Of a stretch of 64,000 nt of DNA, positions 37,206 to 45,982 are shown one piece after another. Within the stretch, counting starts at the first letter, position 1. Every line of letters begins with the position of its first letter. Under the pieces are notes generated by a model that saw nothing but the letters and a program-made list of their open reading frames with translations, was not told where the DNA came from and did no database searches. The stretch comes from Anatilimnocola floriformis (lineage in GTDB: Bacteria > Planctomycetota > Planctomycetia > Pirellulales > Pirellulaceae). A program made the translations under genes and the position numbers. The stretch spans positions 5,828,001 through 5,892,000 of the forward strand of contig NZ_JAMLFW010000001.1 of assembly GCF_024256385.1 (NCBI RefSeq), in the 5' to 3' direction.

Positions 37206-37269
37206 GTAGCTGAATTCGCCAGAATTCAGAAGAACTGCAGCTCGACTGAATTCTGGCGAATTCAGTTAC
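37206..37269 (+). promoter_or_regulatory. Long hairpin abutting the argJ start codon
   Basis: Arms 37206-37229 and 37246-37269 are inverted copies of 24 bases with a single mismatch (a G-U pair in RNA) and a 16-base loop. The core CTGAATTCGCC is followed by AGAATTCAG. The right arm ends at the base before the annotated ATG (37270), so any ribosome binding site there would be inside the stem. It may modulate argJ translation or simply be a palindromic repeat. Confidence 0.7.
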
Positions 37270-38475
37270 ATGAGTGTGACAGCAATGGCCATTGAAGTTC
37301 CTGCCGGCTTTGTGATGAACGGCGTTGCCGCGGGCATCAAGAAAACTGGCAAAGACGATTTCACCCTGATCCACTGTCCGGGCGGCGCGACAGCGGCCGG
37401 TGTGTATACGCAGAACCTCGTGTTCGCCGCGCCGGTTGGTTTCGACCGCGCTCGCACGCCGTCGAACAACATCCGTGTGATTGCCGTCAACAGCGGCAAT
37501 GCCAACGCCTGCACGGGCGAACGCGGCATGAACGATTGTAAAGAGATGGCCCGCCTGGCCTCCGTGGCCTGCGGCGAAGACGAATCGACCTCGCTCGTCA
37601 TGTCGACCGGTGTGATCGGCGTCTTCCTGCCGATGGACAAGATCGCCAATGGCGCGAAGCTCGCGGCTGCAAATCTCGGCAATAGTGAAGCCTCGTTCCT
37701 CGCCGCTGCCCGCGGCATCATGACGACCGATCAATTTCACAAAGTCGTCGGCAAGACGCTCGATCTCGGCGGCCGCGCGATTCGCCTCGCTGGCATGTGC
37801 AAAGGAGCCGGCATGATCGGCCCGAACATGGCCACCATGCTCGCCATCATGCTGACCGACGCCAAGCTCACCCCCGCCGATGCACAGCGCGTGCTGAAAG
37901 CCGCGACCGACGAGAGTTTCAACTGCATCAGCGTCGAAGGGCACACTAGCACGAACGACACGCTGCTGCTCGTCGCCAGTGGCGCTGCCGGCGGCGAACC
38001 ACTTAGCGGCAGCGATTTGCAAAAATTCCAAGCCGCGCTAACCGACGCCTGCATCGAGCTCGCCCAGCAAATTCCCGACGACGGCGAAGGAGCTTCGCAC
38101 TTGATCTGCATCGAGATCAAGGGCGCCAAAGACCAAGCCTCCGGCCAGCAGATTGCCCGCACCGTCGCCAACAGTGCGCTCGTGAAAACCGCCGTCGCCG
38201 GCGCTGATCCCAATTGGGGCCGCATCGTTTCTGCCGCTGGTTACGCAGGCGTCCCCTTCCAGCCCGAAGGCGTCGGCCTGATTGTGAATGGCCATGAGCT
38301 CTATCGTGCCGGCGCTCCGGTAGCCTTCGATGCCAAGACGGTTTCTGCCGCGATCAAGAACAATCGCAAGACCGATATCACGCTAACGTTCACCGAAGGG
38401 ACCACCACCAGCCGGTTCTGGACAAGCGACCTCAACGTCAATTATGTTCGCTTCAACGCGGATTATACGACGTGA
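37270..38475 (+). CDS. argJ: Bifunctional ornithine acetyltransferase / N-acetylglutamate synthase
   Basis: The 401-residue product contains KGAGMIGPNMATMLAIM. T189 of the ATML motif is the self-cleavage site and nucleophile. The N-terminus VPAGFVMNGVAAGIKK and C-terminal DPNWGRIVSAAGYAG with VNYVRFNADYTT match ArgJ over its length. It recycles the acetyl group between ornithine and glutamate. Two in-frame starts exist, the ATG at 37270 and another at 37285. The first directly abuts the hairpin and neither has a clear ribosome binding site. Confidence 0.96.
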   Translation: MSVTAMAIEVPAGFVMNGVAAGIKKTGKDDFTLIHCPGGATAAGVYTQNLVFAAPVGFDRARTPSNNIRVIAVNSGNANACTGERGMNDCKEMARLASVACGEDESTSLVMSTGVIGVFLPMDKIANGAKLAAANLGNSEASFLAAARGIMTTDQFHKVVGKTLDLGGRAIRLAGMCKGAGMIGPNMATMLAIMLTDAKLTPADAQRVLKAATDESFNCISVEGHTSTNDTLLLVASGAAGGEPLSGSDLQKFQAALTDACIELAQQIPDDGEGASHLICIEIKGAKDQASGQQIARTVANSALVKTAVAGADPNWGRIVSAAGYAGVPFQPEGVGLIVNGHELYRAGAPVAFDAKTVSAAIKNNRKTDITLTFTEGTTTSRFWTSDLNVNYVRFNADYTT

Positions 38476-38480
38476 GAACA

Positions 38481-38574
38481 AGTTCTGAGTTTTGAGTTGG
38501 AAGTTCTGAGACAAGAAACGAGTCTCGGGGCCGAATCTCCTGTCTCAGAACTCAAAACTTCCTAACTCAGAACT
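38481..38574. repeat. Imperfect inverted repeat between argJ and terC
   Basis: Left arm 38481-38513 (AGTTCTGAGTTTTGAG and onward) and right arm 38541-38574 are inverted, imperfect copies of about 33 bases, fully matching at their ends (AGTTCTGAGTT and TTCTGAGACA). Thirteen bases of the left arm (AGTTTTGAGTTGG) recur at 56683-56695. Confidence 0.65.
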
Positions 38575-38583
38575 GCTCCCCCC

Positions 38584-39384
38584 ATGCTGACCAACGCCAT
38601 CGCTCTGCTTGCTCTTGTCGCGATGGAGATTGTGCTGGGGATCGACAATATCGTCTTCATCTCGGTGGTGACGAGTCGCTTGCCAGAGTCGCAGCAGCGG
38701 CAGGCTCGCAACATCGGCATGGCCCTGGCGATGATCTTTCGCATCGGCCTCTTGCTGACGATCACTTGGATCATGGCCCTCAAGGATGCGGCCTTTCACC
38801 TGCATGACCTGGGTATTCCCGCCGATTGGTTTCCACGGCACGCGCCGGGCGAAGAGTCAGAGATCGACGCAGTTTCCTGGAAAGATCTGATCCTGCTTGC
38901 TGGTGGGATTTTTCTCATTCGCAGCAGCGTGAAGGAAATCCATCACAAGGTGGAAGGAGTTCACGAAGAGGATGAAGCCGAAGCCAAGAAGGCCACGTTC
39001 AACTCGGTGATCGTTCAGATCGTCCTGCTCGATATTATCTTCTCGCTTGATTCGGTCATCACCGCCGTCGGCATGGCCGAGAACATCTGGATCATGATCA
39101 CCGCCGTGATGATCGCGGTCGGTGTGATGATGGCGTTCTCGGGCTACGTCGCTCGCTTTGTCGAACGACATCCCACGGTCAAAATGCTGGCCCTCAGCTT
39201 CCTGCTTCTCATCGGCGTCATGCTCGTCGCTGAAGGGATCGGCACGCACTTCGACAAGGGCTATGTCTATTTTGCGATGGCCTTTTCATTGGGCGTGGAA
39301 GCGCTCAACTTGCGAGCAAGTGCCAAAGCGGCACGGCGGCGAGCCACGGCGATGAAGGAAGAAAAGCTTCTTAATAAGCACTAA
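38584..39384 (+). CDS. TerC/Alx-family integral membrane protein
   Basis: A 266-residue membrane protein with about seven helices. VAMEIVLGIDNIVFISVVTS is the conserved first-helix Asp motif, and IVLLDIIFSLDSVITAVGMA the second, both typical of TerC/YjbE. Members export Mn(II) in several bacteria; the bacterial family is best known as TerC of tellurite resistance and the Alx/MntX manganese exporters. Mn handling is the most likely role but is not shown here. Its stop overlaps the next start by one base. Confidence 0.92.
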   Translation: MLTNAIALLALVAMEIVLGIDNIVFISVVTSRLPESQQRQARNIGMALAMIFRIGLLLTITWIMALKDAAFHLHDLGIPADWFPRHAPGEESEIDAVSWKDLILLAGGIFLIRSSVKEIHHKVEGVHEEDEAEAKKATFNSVIVQIVLLDIIFSLDSVITAVGMAENIWIMITAVMIAVGVMMAFSGYVARFVERHPTVKMLALSFLLLIGVMLVAEGIGTHFDKGYVYFAMAFSLGVEALNLRASAKAARRRATAMKEEKLLNKH

Positions 39385-40067
39385 TGGCGACATCATCCCT
39401 GCCAACCGAAGTGCCTTCTCTACCCGCACCGAAGCGGCGGTGGCGATTTTCGATTCGGCAGTTGCTGCTCGCCATCGTCGTGATCGCGGTCGCACTGGTG
39501 CTGTATCGCGAAGTGCCGGACATTGTTCGCCGGCAGATTTACAACGATCCGGTGCCTCTTGTTGTTGGAGACAAAAACCTGATTCACGTACGGCAGATGC
39601 CGTACCTGCCCTCACAACATTTCGTTTATCGCGTCTATCTGCCAACCGACCGAGATTTTGAAGTCTGCGTTGGCGCACCTGGCGAAGGCGAGGCATTTCC
39701 AGTACCGAGCGCCACAATGTCGATTCCCGCACAGCCCGACCGAAAGGAGGTAAAGATCATCGGACTGACTTGCCCCGCAGATCCCGAAGGACTAACCCAA
39801 AAGTTCTTCATCGAAGCAGAAAGCTACCTCGGCCCTCATTACCGGCCGATCCAAGTCCCGCTCCAGCGTTCGCAGTCGAGTCGTATCTTTCGGAGAGTGG
39901 GGGTTCGCACGACTGAATCCTGTCCCGCCGATCAGCGTGTGGTCCTTTTAAGACTGTTCTCAAGAGACGCCGCGGACCTTAATGCTCCACTTCCAAATCT
40001 GAATGAATTCTCGGCAGGTAAGGGCTTCATCGTGTGGATTCAGCCCAAATCAAACGAGAAAAATTAA
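39384..40067 (+). CDS. Membrane-anchored protein of unknown function
   Basis: A 227-residue protein whose ATG overlaps the terC stop. A basic N-terminus (APKRRWRFSIRQL) leads into one helix (LLLAIVVIAVALVLY, about 27-41). A soluble domain with strand-like segments follows. The motif RFSIRQLLLAI is common at the start of planctomycete single-pass proteins. No family or catalytic residues are recognised. Coupling to terC may indicate joint expression only. Confidence 0.7.
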   Translation: MATSSLPTEVPSLPAPKRRWRFSIRQLLLAIVVIAVALVLYREVPDIVRRQIYNDPVPLVVGDKNLIHVRQMPYLPSQHFVYRVYLPTDRDFEVCVGAPGEGEAFPVPSATMSIPAQPDRKEVKIIGLTCPADPEGLTQKFFIEAESYLGPHYRPIQVPLQRSQSSRIFRRVGVRTTESCPADQRVVLLRLFSRDAADLNAPLPNLNEFSAGKGFIVWIQPKSNEKN

Positions 40068-40159
40068 CGGCGAACCTGTCACAAGACGGGCCGGTCTTGC
40101 GCAGTAGAATTGCTCGTCCTCTTATCGTTTGAACCTGCGCATTCACTCGAAAGCGATTC

Positions 40160-41974
40160 ATGTTTCGCAGCTGTTTTTTGGCCCTGCTTCTGTACGCGGC
40201 GATTGCCGTGGGTTACTGGTTTTGGCTCGACAAGGTCTTCGATCGTCCCGGCAGTTATTGGGGCGCGGCCGGTTTGGGCTTTGTCGTTTTCTGCTGCATC
40301 GGCGCGCTGATGAATGCCTGGACAGCCTGGAAGGATTGGACGCTCGCGTCGGCCGCGCGCGGTCACTCGCCGCCGCGCGATGGCCGCTTGATGGCTGCCT
40401 GTGGCCCGATTCAGCCGGTCGGTCAGCCGCTGCTCGCGCCGTTCAGCAATGCGCCGTGCTGCTTGGTGGAATACGATCTCTCGACGCAATCGAAATCCAC
40501 TTCGACTGACGACGATACGAAGACCGGTTCCGATCTGGCCGGTTTTCTGATGACGCCGTCCGAAATTCAGACCGGCGCCGGGAACATCCGGTTGCTTGGC
40601 TTTCCGATCTTGGAAGAGACCGCTTCGTACACGCTGGGAAGTTTCACGGCAGCGCGGCGGGCTCGCGACTTCGTCAGCCGCACTCAGTTCGAAGACATCA
40701 GCGGCTTGCGACTGGTGAATGTTTTCTCAGCGATTCAAGATGCCTGGGCCGATGAGGATGGGCACGTCGAAAAGAATCTGCAGTTAAAGAAGGTCAATCC
40801 GCAGGCCCTGTTTCCCGACGATCTGGAAGCGGTCTGGCAAGAGATGTATGGCGAACAGGCCGTGGAAGATCCCGGCGCGGAGATCGGCAAGATCGAAGAG
40901 GAGCTTGATGAGGAAGAAGAAGATGACGAAGACTTCGAAGATGATGATCTCGATGACAACAGCCCGCCACTGCCGTACATCCCAATTCCCACGCTGAAGG
41001 AAAATCGGATCGCACCCGGCGAGCAGGTGTGCGTGATCGGCAAGTACGACGAGATGCGCCGCGGCATTCGCCCTAGCGGCTTTGGCATGCAAGGGATGCG
41101 GCTGATTCGCGGCAGCATCGACACGCTCGAGAAGAAAGCCAGCGCCAGCCTGTGGGGAAATCTCCTCGGCGGCATCTTCTTTTTGATCGTCGCTCATGCG
41201 GCGACATACTTCGTGATGTGGGCCTATTTGCACAACAATCCGAAGCTGGTGCAGAAGCGGACGCAGGCAGCGTTCACTGCCGCCGAGAAGGGTGAAGTGC
41301 CGCCCCTGGAGGAGCTTTTCAAGCGGGGAGTCGACGTCAACCTGCGCGATGACCAAGGCCGCACGCTACTGATGTGGACCCACAATCTGGAAACCGCGGC
41401 CTGGCTGATCGAACAAAAAATCGACATCGACGCCGTCGAAAAGCACGGCAACACCGCGCTCAACTTTGCGGCAGCGCAAGGCCATCTCGATAAAGCGAAG
41501 CTGCTGATTGATTCCAAAGCGAAGTTGAACTTGCGCAATGAACAAGGCCACACGGCGCTCAACTCGGCTGATTCCTATGGCAATGCAGATATCGCGGCGT
41601 TGCTCCGCGCCGCCGGTGCAGAGGACGATGTCATCACCGAGAAAACGGGCGAGCCGATCGCCGCTGATGGTCCACAGGCAGCCGTGGTGAAGAAATATGT
41701 GCAAGCCATTTTCGACAAGGATGCGGCCGCCCTCGCGGCCACGCAAGTCAAAGCGGCCGACTACGCCATCGAAGACCAATGGTGGAAAGGTTGGCAGGAC
41801 AACGTCTTCACACCATTCGAAAAAGTGGAAGGCTTTGCGCGAGGCGACTCTGCCGTGGTAACGGTCTATGGCAAAGCAACGAAGTTCGATAACGCACCGG
41901 CCAAGATCACTTTTCAGCTGCGACGAAGCGGCAATGAATGGAAAGTGGCCGATAAACGATTGGATATCAACTAG
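40160..41974 (+). CDS. BAM/GIDE-like membrane protein fused to ankyrin repeats
   Basis: The product has 604 residues. Two N-terminal helices (about 6-22 and 36-53) precede a domain at about 75-325 with CGPIQPVGQPLLAPFSNAPC and CLVEYDL, which resembles the BAM/GIDE domain next to membranes. An acidic linker (236-268, almost all Glu/Asp) interrupts it. A third helix spans about 333-356, in keeping with the TM-BAM-TM arrangement. Then come ankyrin repeats (about 380-490; GNTALNFAAAQGHLDKAKLL, GHTALNSADSYGNADIAALL) and a C-terminal NTF2-like alpha/beta domain. GIDE relatives in eukaryotes include MULAN; bacterial roles are unknown. The domain assignment is by eye. Confidence 0.7.
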   Translation: MFRSCFLALLLYAAIAVGYWFWLDKVFDRPGSYWGAAGLGFVVFCCIGALMNAWTAWKDWTLASAARGHSPPRDGRLMAACGPIQPVGQPLLAPFSNAPCCLVEYDLSTQSKSTSTDDDTKTGSDLAGFLMTPSEIQTGAGNIRLLGFPILEETASYTLGSFTAARRARDFVSRTQFEDISGLRLVNVFSAIQDAWADEDGHVEKNLQLKKVNPQALFPDDLEAVWQEMYGEQAVEDPGAEIGKIEEELDEEEEDDEDFEDDDLDDNSPPLPYIPIPTLKENRIAPGEQVCVIGKYDEMRRGIRPSGFGMQGMRLIRGSIDTLEKKASASLWGNLLGGIFFLIVAHAATYFVMWAYLHNNPKLVQKRTQAAFTAAEKGEVPPLEELFKRGVDVNLRDDQGRTLLMWTHNLETAAWLIEQKIDIDAVEKHGNTALNFAAAQGHLDKAKLLIDSKAKLNLRNEQGHTALNSADSYGNADIAALLRAAGAEDDVITEKTGEPIAADGPQAAVVKKYVQAIFDKDAAALAATQVKAADYAIEDQWWKGWQDNVFTPFEKVEGFARGDSAVVTVYGKATKFDNAPAKITFQLRRSGNEWKVADKRLDIN

Positions 41975-42035
41975 TCCCGGCTTGCTATAATCCTCCGCAT
42001 CTCCCGTACTCCTCATCTCCCACACGTGCCCCGCC

Positions 42036-43256
42036 ATGCGCAATACCTGGAACTTCTACTCCGCCGGTCAACTCATCTTCGGCAATGGCGCTGTGCAGCA
42101 ACTAGGTCGCCGTTGCCTCGAGCGTGGTTGGCAGCGAGCGGTGGTGGTGACAGATCAGAATCTGGTGAAGGCCGGCATCGTCGCGCGCGTCGAAGAGTCG
42201 CTCCAGCAATCAAACATTGCCACCAGTGTCTTTGCCGCAGGAGAACCTGAGCCGAGCGTCGCGCTGACGATTCGGGCGGCGGAACACGCTGCTGATTTTC
42301 AACCGCAGGTGATGATCGGCCTCGGTGGCGGCAGCAATATTGATCTGGCCAAGTTCGTTGCTGTGTTGCTGAAGCACGGCGGAAAACCGGGCGAGTACAA
42401 CCCGTCGCAGTTCTTCAGCTTCAACAACGTGCCGGGCCCGGTGATGCCGATCATCGGCATTCCCACGACAGCGGGGACCGGCAGCGAGGTCTCGCACGCG
42501 ACCGTACTGACCGATACGCAGAACCACATCAAGGTCAGCACGCTAAGCAATTACCTGCGCCCGGCGCTGGCGCTGGTCGATCCCGAACTCACTTACACCT
42601 GCCCATCGAAGGTTACAGCAGACAGCGGCATCGATGCGCTGACGCACGCCATCGAAGCGATGACCGCGATCGACTTCACGCAACTGCCAATCCCGCCCGA
42701 AGAAGATGTCGCCTACAGCGGCTCGCATCCACTGGGCGATTCACTTGCTGAGAAAGCCATCGAACTGGTCGGCAAGCATCTCGTCGCCGCCGTCACCGAT
42801 GGCTCGAACAAAGTCGCTCGCGAGGGAATGGCGCTCGCTTCGACGCTTGCCGGCCTGGCGTTTTCCAACTGCGCGGTGGCTCTCGTGCATGCGCTCGAAT
42901 ATCCGCTCGGCGCCGTGCTGCACTGCTCGCACGGAGCAGGGAACGGCCTGCTGCTGCCGTATGTCATGCGGTTCAACCTCTCCGCCAGACCGGCAGCGTT
43001 TGCCAAGATCGCATATCTGCTTGGCGAAGACACTCGCGGCTGCAGCGAACTCGAAGCCGCCGAGCGCTCGATTGTCGCGGTCGAACGGCTCCGCCAAAAA
43101 ATCGGCATCCCGCAGCGCATCCGCGAACTCGGCGGCACGCGCGAACAGTTGCCAGCGTTCGCCGCGAAAGCGTATGCAATTAAGCGCCTGCGCGATGTGA
43201 ATCCGCGAGTGCCGACGGAAGCGGATTTGTTGGCGATTTTGGAAGCAGCCTATTGA
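42036..43256 (+). CDS. Iron-containing alcohol dehydrogenase (type III)
   Basis: A 406-residue protein. VMIGLGGGSNIDLAKFVAVL is the nucleotide motif. DSGIDALTHAIEAMTA and HALEYPLGAVLHCSHGAGNG are the two metal-ligand regions of Fe-ADHs, with His residues at the usual places. PTTAGTGSEVSHATVLTD is the family signature. It reduces or oxidises short alcohols or aldehydes with NAD(P); the substrate is unknown. It could in principle act on the acetaldehyde from PhnX, but it lies about 9 kb away. It ends 5 bp before the convergent lipoprotein gene. Confidence 0.93.
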   Translation: MRNTWNFYSAGQLIFGNGAVQQLGRRCLERGWQRAVVVTDQNLVKAGIVARVEESLQQSNIATSVFAAGEPEPSVALTIRAAEHAADFQPQVMIGLGGGSNIDLAKFVAVLLKHGGKPGEYNPSQFFSFNNVPGPVMPIIGIPTTAGTGSEVSHATVLTDTQNHIKVSTLSNYLRPALALVDPELTYTCPSKVTADSGIDALTHAIEAMTAIDFTQLPIPPEEDVAYSGSHPLGDSLAEKAIELVGKHLVAAVTDGSNKVAREGMALASTLAGLAFSNCAVALVHALEYPLGAVLHCSHGAGNGLLLPYVMRFNLSARPAAFAKIAYLLGEDTRGCSELEAAERSIVAVERLRQKIGIPQRIRELGGTREQLPAFAAKAYAIKRLRDVNPRVPTEADLLAILEAAY

Positions 43257-43261
43257 TGTAT

Positions 43262-45850
43262 TTACCTCGGCGCAATCAGCGACGGCGCGCTGGCCGACGT
43301 TAGCGGCTTAAACGCCCAATACGTCTGGCCGTCGAGTTCTTTCATGTTGAGCCAAGTGCGGCGCTCGGGTGGCAGCGAAGTGAGAAGCAGGTGCAGATCG
43401 CGGAGAACCGGATCGCTCGCGCCGTAGTACGAATGGCCCCAAGGGCCGCCGTCGATGTTCGAGACGTCGATCGTCACCACGCCGGGCACCAGCACCAAGC
43501 CTTCGCTGGTATCTCCCGCGCGGGCGTTGCGGTGAATGAGTCGCGACGCGGCGAGCGCCCGATCGTGCGCCGAGGCGTAGAGCGTGACTTGCTTGGCGGT
43601 GCGCTGAATGGCCGGCGCGATGTTGTCGCGGAAGTCATCGGCGTCGATATCGGGCGCTGCGAGCACCACCTGGTTGAAGAGGCGGGCTTCGTTGCGCAGT
43701 TGCAAATCGATTTCGCGAAGGGCGGTGGTCAGAGCGCGATTGCCCATGCTGTGAGCCACCAGGTTAATGGCGCGAGCATCGGTGTTGTGAACCAGGTCGA
43801 GCAGAAACTCGCGCAGGTGAGGCGCGGACCAGCTCACGCTGGTTTCATCTTTGCCGTAGGTCAGCAGGAAATATTTATCCGCCGGCCAGCTGAAGAAAAC
43901 CGGCGCGCCTTGCAACTTCAAATCATTGGCCATCTGCGCGGTGCGGCGGGCAGCATCGTCGAACGACACATTAAAGCCGTGCACAAAGACGAGGAGCTCG
44001 CGATTTGGCGAACTGGCAACCTGCTCGCGCAGCTGCTCGTAAAACGCATCGTTGTGCAGGCGAACCGTCTTCCGTAGCGTGATGTGTTCGGCTGGATTGA
44101 ATTCAAATTCGAGTCGCGTAATCAACGGCGTTTCGAGCGCGCCGGGTTCGTGCGTTTTGGGAATCGACACTTCGCAGATTCCCAGTTCGACTTTGCCGCG
44201 CACGCTTTTGTCGGCAGAGTAGCTCGGCTCTTCCTGGGCAGCCAACTGGGCGATCTCGATCGTTTCCGAAATGCCATGCCAAACGGCGAGCACGCTGCAA
44301 ACCAGCATCGTGCCCGTGCCCAGGATCCAACTGATCTTGCGCGAAGTGAGCAACACGAAGACGCCAAAGACCGACAGACCAATCAGAACGGCAGCTGGAG
44401 TGAAGCGGATCAACCGCATGAGCAGCGTGTCGCGATTGACATGCTCTGCCAATCGATCAGTGCCGTAAAACACGCGGACCACATCGAACGGATCGTTACT
44501 ACTGGTCGCTGGCACCAGGGCAGTGGTTTTTTGCGGCGCGTCGCTGGGAGGCTGAGCAATTGGTTCAGCGGCCGTTGGTTCTACGGCGGGCGCGGGGACC
44601 TCGGGAACTGGTTGAAACGTGGGTGGCTCGAAGCTCGGCGGCGCGGCAGGAGTTTCCGCCGGCTCGACTGCGTCTGGTGTTGCCGCTGGAATACCAGCGG
44701 CGATCGGCGCAGGTTCGAACGTGGGCGGATCAAAGACCGGCACGGACGGGATCTCGATCGGGCCTGATGGCGGATTCGCTGCCACCGCGCCTTCGCTCGG
44801 GGCATTTACTTCGGGCGCGCTCGCAGGTGGATCCTGTTTCGCGCCGAGCTCCATCATCCGCGGTGGCGACTGCGGTTGCGGGGCCGGGCCGTAAGCGGAC
44901 GGATCGTAGTCCGACGCCCGCGCACTGCCGCCACTTGGACTTTCCTCAGCGGCCGCGAGCTTTTGCTTTGCTGACCATTCGGCATGCGCTTGCGGATGAG
45001 TGGGGACGCGCGGTGGTCGCGAGGCGGCTTTGTTGGTGATCTTTGGCAACGGCTTCGGGAGCGCTGCCACCGACTGCGGAGCTTCCGCCGTGGGAGCCGC
45101 AGATGGTTGCTCATTGGTCGTCGTCGATGGCGCGAACGGCACGGCAGCAGGCGCTGGTGCGATGTGCGTTTCCAGCGGCGCTGACGGCAATAGATTGTCG
45201 GAAGTGGGTGCCGCCAGGTTCGGCGACCGAGTGGGCAAACCGCTCGATGCAGTTGTCGGAGGTCCCCATGCTGGTGACGCACCAGGAGCGTTCAAACGTA
45301 ACGGATTACCCGTGCTAGGCGCAGCGATGCTGCTTGGCGCGGGCACCGCGATCGGCGGCGCTTGAGGCTCGCTCGCGCGCAGTGGATTTTCGTCGCTGGG
45401 TACTGCGGCAACTGGAGCTGTTGCCGGAGGAGCAGGACTCGCCGGCTCGAACTGCGGCGACGTGAACGCGGGCGGAGCGAACTCGGTGGCCAGGGGTTGT
45501 TCGGTCGGCAACGGCGGTGGCGGCGGGTTCGCGGGGAACAGCGGCGGCACGGCAGCGGGCGCGGGAGGGCTAGGGTTCGTCGTTGGTGGCCAGAGAGGCA
45601 GATGATCCGTCTCGGCTGGATTGACTACGGCCTGCGATGCAGGCCGCTGCGCGAGATGGTTCGGCACGAGTTGCGTGGGAACTAGTTCGGTCTTCTCGCC
45701 GCCGACGAATGACGCAGGCGCGGTCGATTGCGGGCTGGAGAGTGCGACGGAATCGGTTGGTTCCGCGCTGCAGCCGGCGAGTGCGATGAGCGCGCAGCTC
45801 ACCGTCAAAAGTATCGCGCAGTGCGCAGGGATTTTTTTCAGATAGTGCAT
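43262..45850 (-). CDS. Lipoprotein with long Pro-rich region and C-terminal DUF900 alpha/beta hydrolase
   Basis: The product has 862 residues. The lipobox LAGC (C27) follows a signal peptide. Residues 30-450 are Pro/Ala-rich with many repeats of the type PPTFEPAP. Two membrane helices follow around 480-535 (TPAAVLIGLSVFGVFVLLTS and so on). Then comes a DUF900-type hydrolase domain: LLVFVHGFNVSFDDAARRTA, FFSWPADKYFLLTYGKDE and NLVAHSMGNRALTTALRE with the serine nucleophile. The combination suggests an envelope-anchored esterase or peptidase. The substrate is unknown. Confidence 0.82.
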   Translation of the reverse strand: MHYLKKIPAHCAILLTVSCALIALAGCSAEPTDSVALSSPQSTAPASFVGGEKTELVPTQLVPNHLAQRPASQAVVNPAETDHLPLWPPTTNPSPPAPAAVPPLFPANPPPPPLPTEQPLATEFAPPAFTSPQFEPASPAPPATAPVAAVPSDENPLRASEPQAPPIAVPAPSSIAAPSTGNPLRLNAPGASPAWGPPTTASSGLPTRSPNLAAPTSDNLLPSAPLETHIAPAPAAVPFAPSTTTNEQPSAAPTAEAPQSVAALPKPLPKITNKAASRPPRVPTHPQAHAEWSAKQKLAAAEESPSGGSARASDYDPSAYGPAPQPQSPPRMMELGAKQDPPASAPEVNAPSEGAVAANPPSGPIEIPSVPVFDPPTFEPAPIAAGIPAATPDAVEPAETPAAPPSFEPPTFQPVPEVPAPAVEPTAAEPIAQPPSDAPQKTTALVPATSSNDPFDVVRVFYGTDRLAEHVNRDTLLMRLIRFTPAAVLIGLSVFGVFVLLTSRKISWILGTGTMLVCSVLAVWHGISETIEIAQLAAQEEPSYSADKSVRGKVELGICEVSIPKTHEPGALETPLITRLEFEFNPAEHITLRKTVRLHNDAFYEQLREQVASSPNRELLVFVHGFNVSFDDAARRTAQMANDLKLQGAPVFFSWPADKYFLLTYGKDETSVSWSAPHLREFLLDLVHNTDARAINLVAHSMGNRALTTALREIDLQLRNEARLFNQVVLAAPDIDADDFRDNIAPAIQRTAKQVTLYASAHDRALAASRLIHRNARAGDTSEGLVLVPGVVTIDVSNIDGGPWGHSYYGASDPVLRDLHLLLTSLPPERRTWLNMKELDGQTYWAFKPLTSASAPSLIAPR

Positions 45851-45982
45851 GGCGGCTGCCTCGCTTCCTTGCTAGCAGTGCGCGCGAATCGTCCAACAAT
45901 TAGAAGCCCGAGAGCCTCCTCTTATCGGCTGTCGGCGGTTGGCGAACCGCCGCATGAGAATCGTTGGCCGAAAAGGGCAAAA

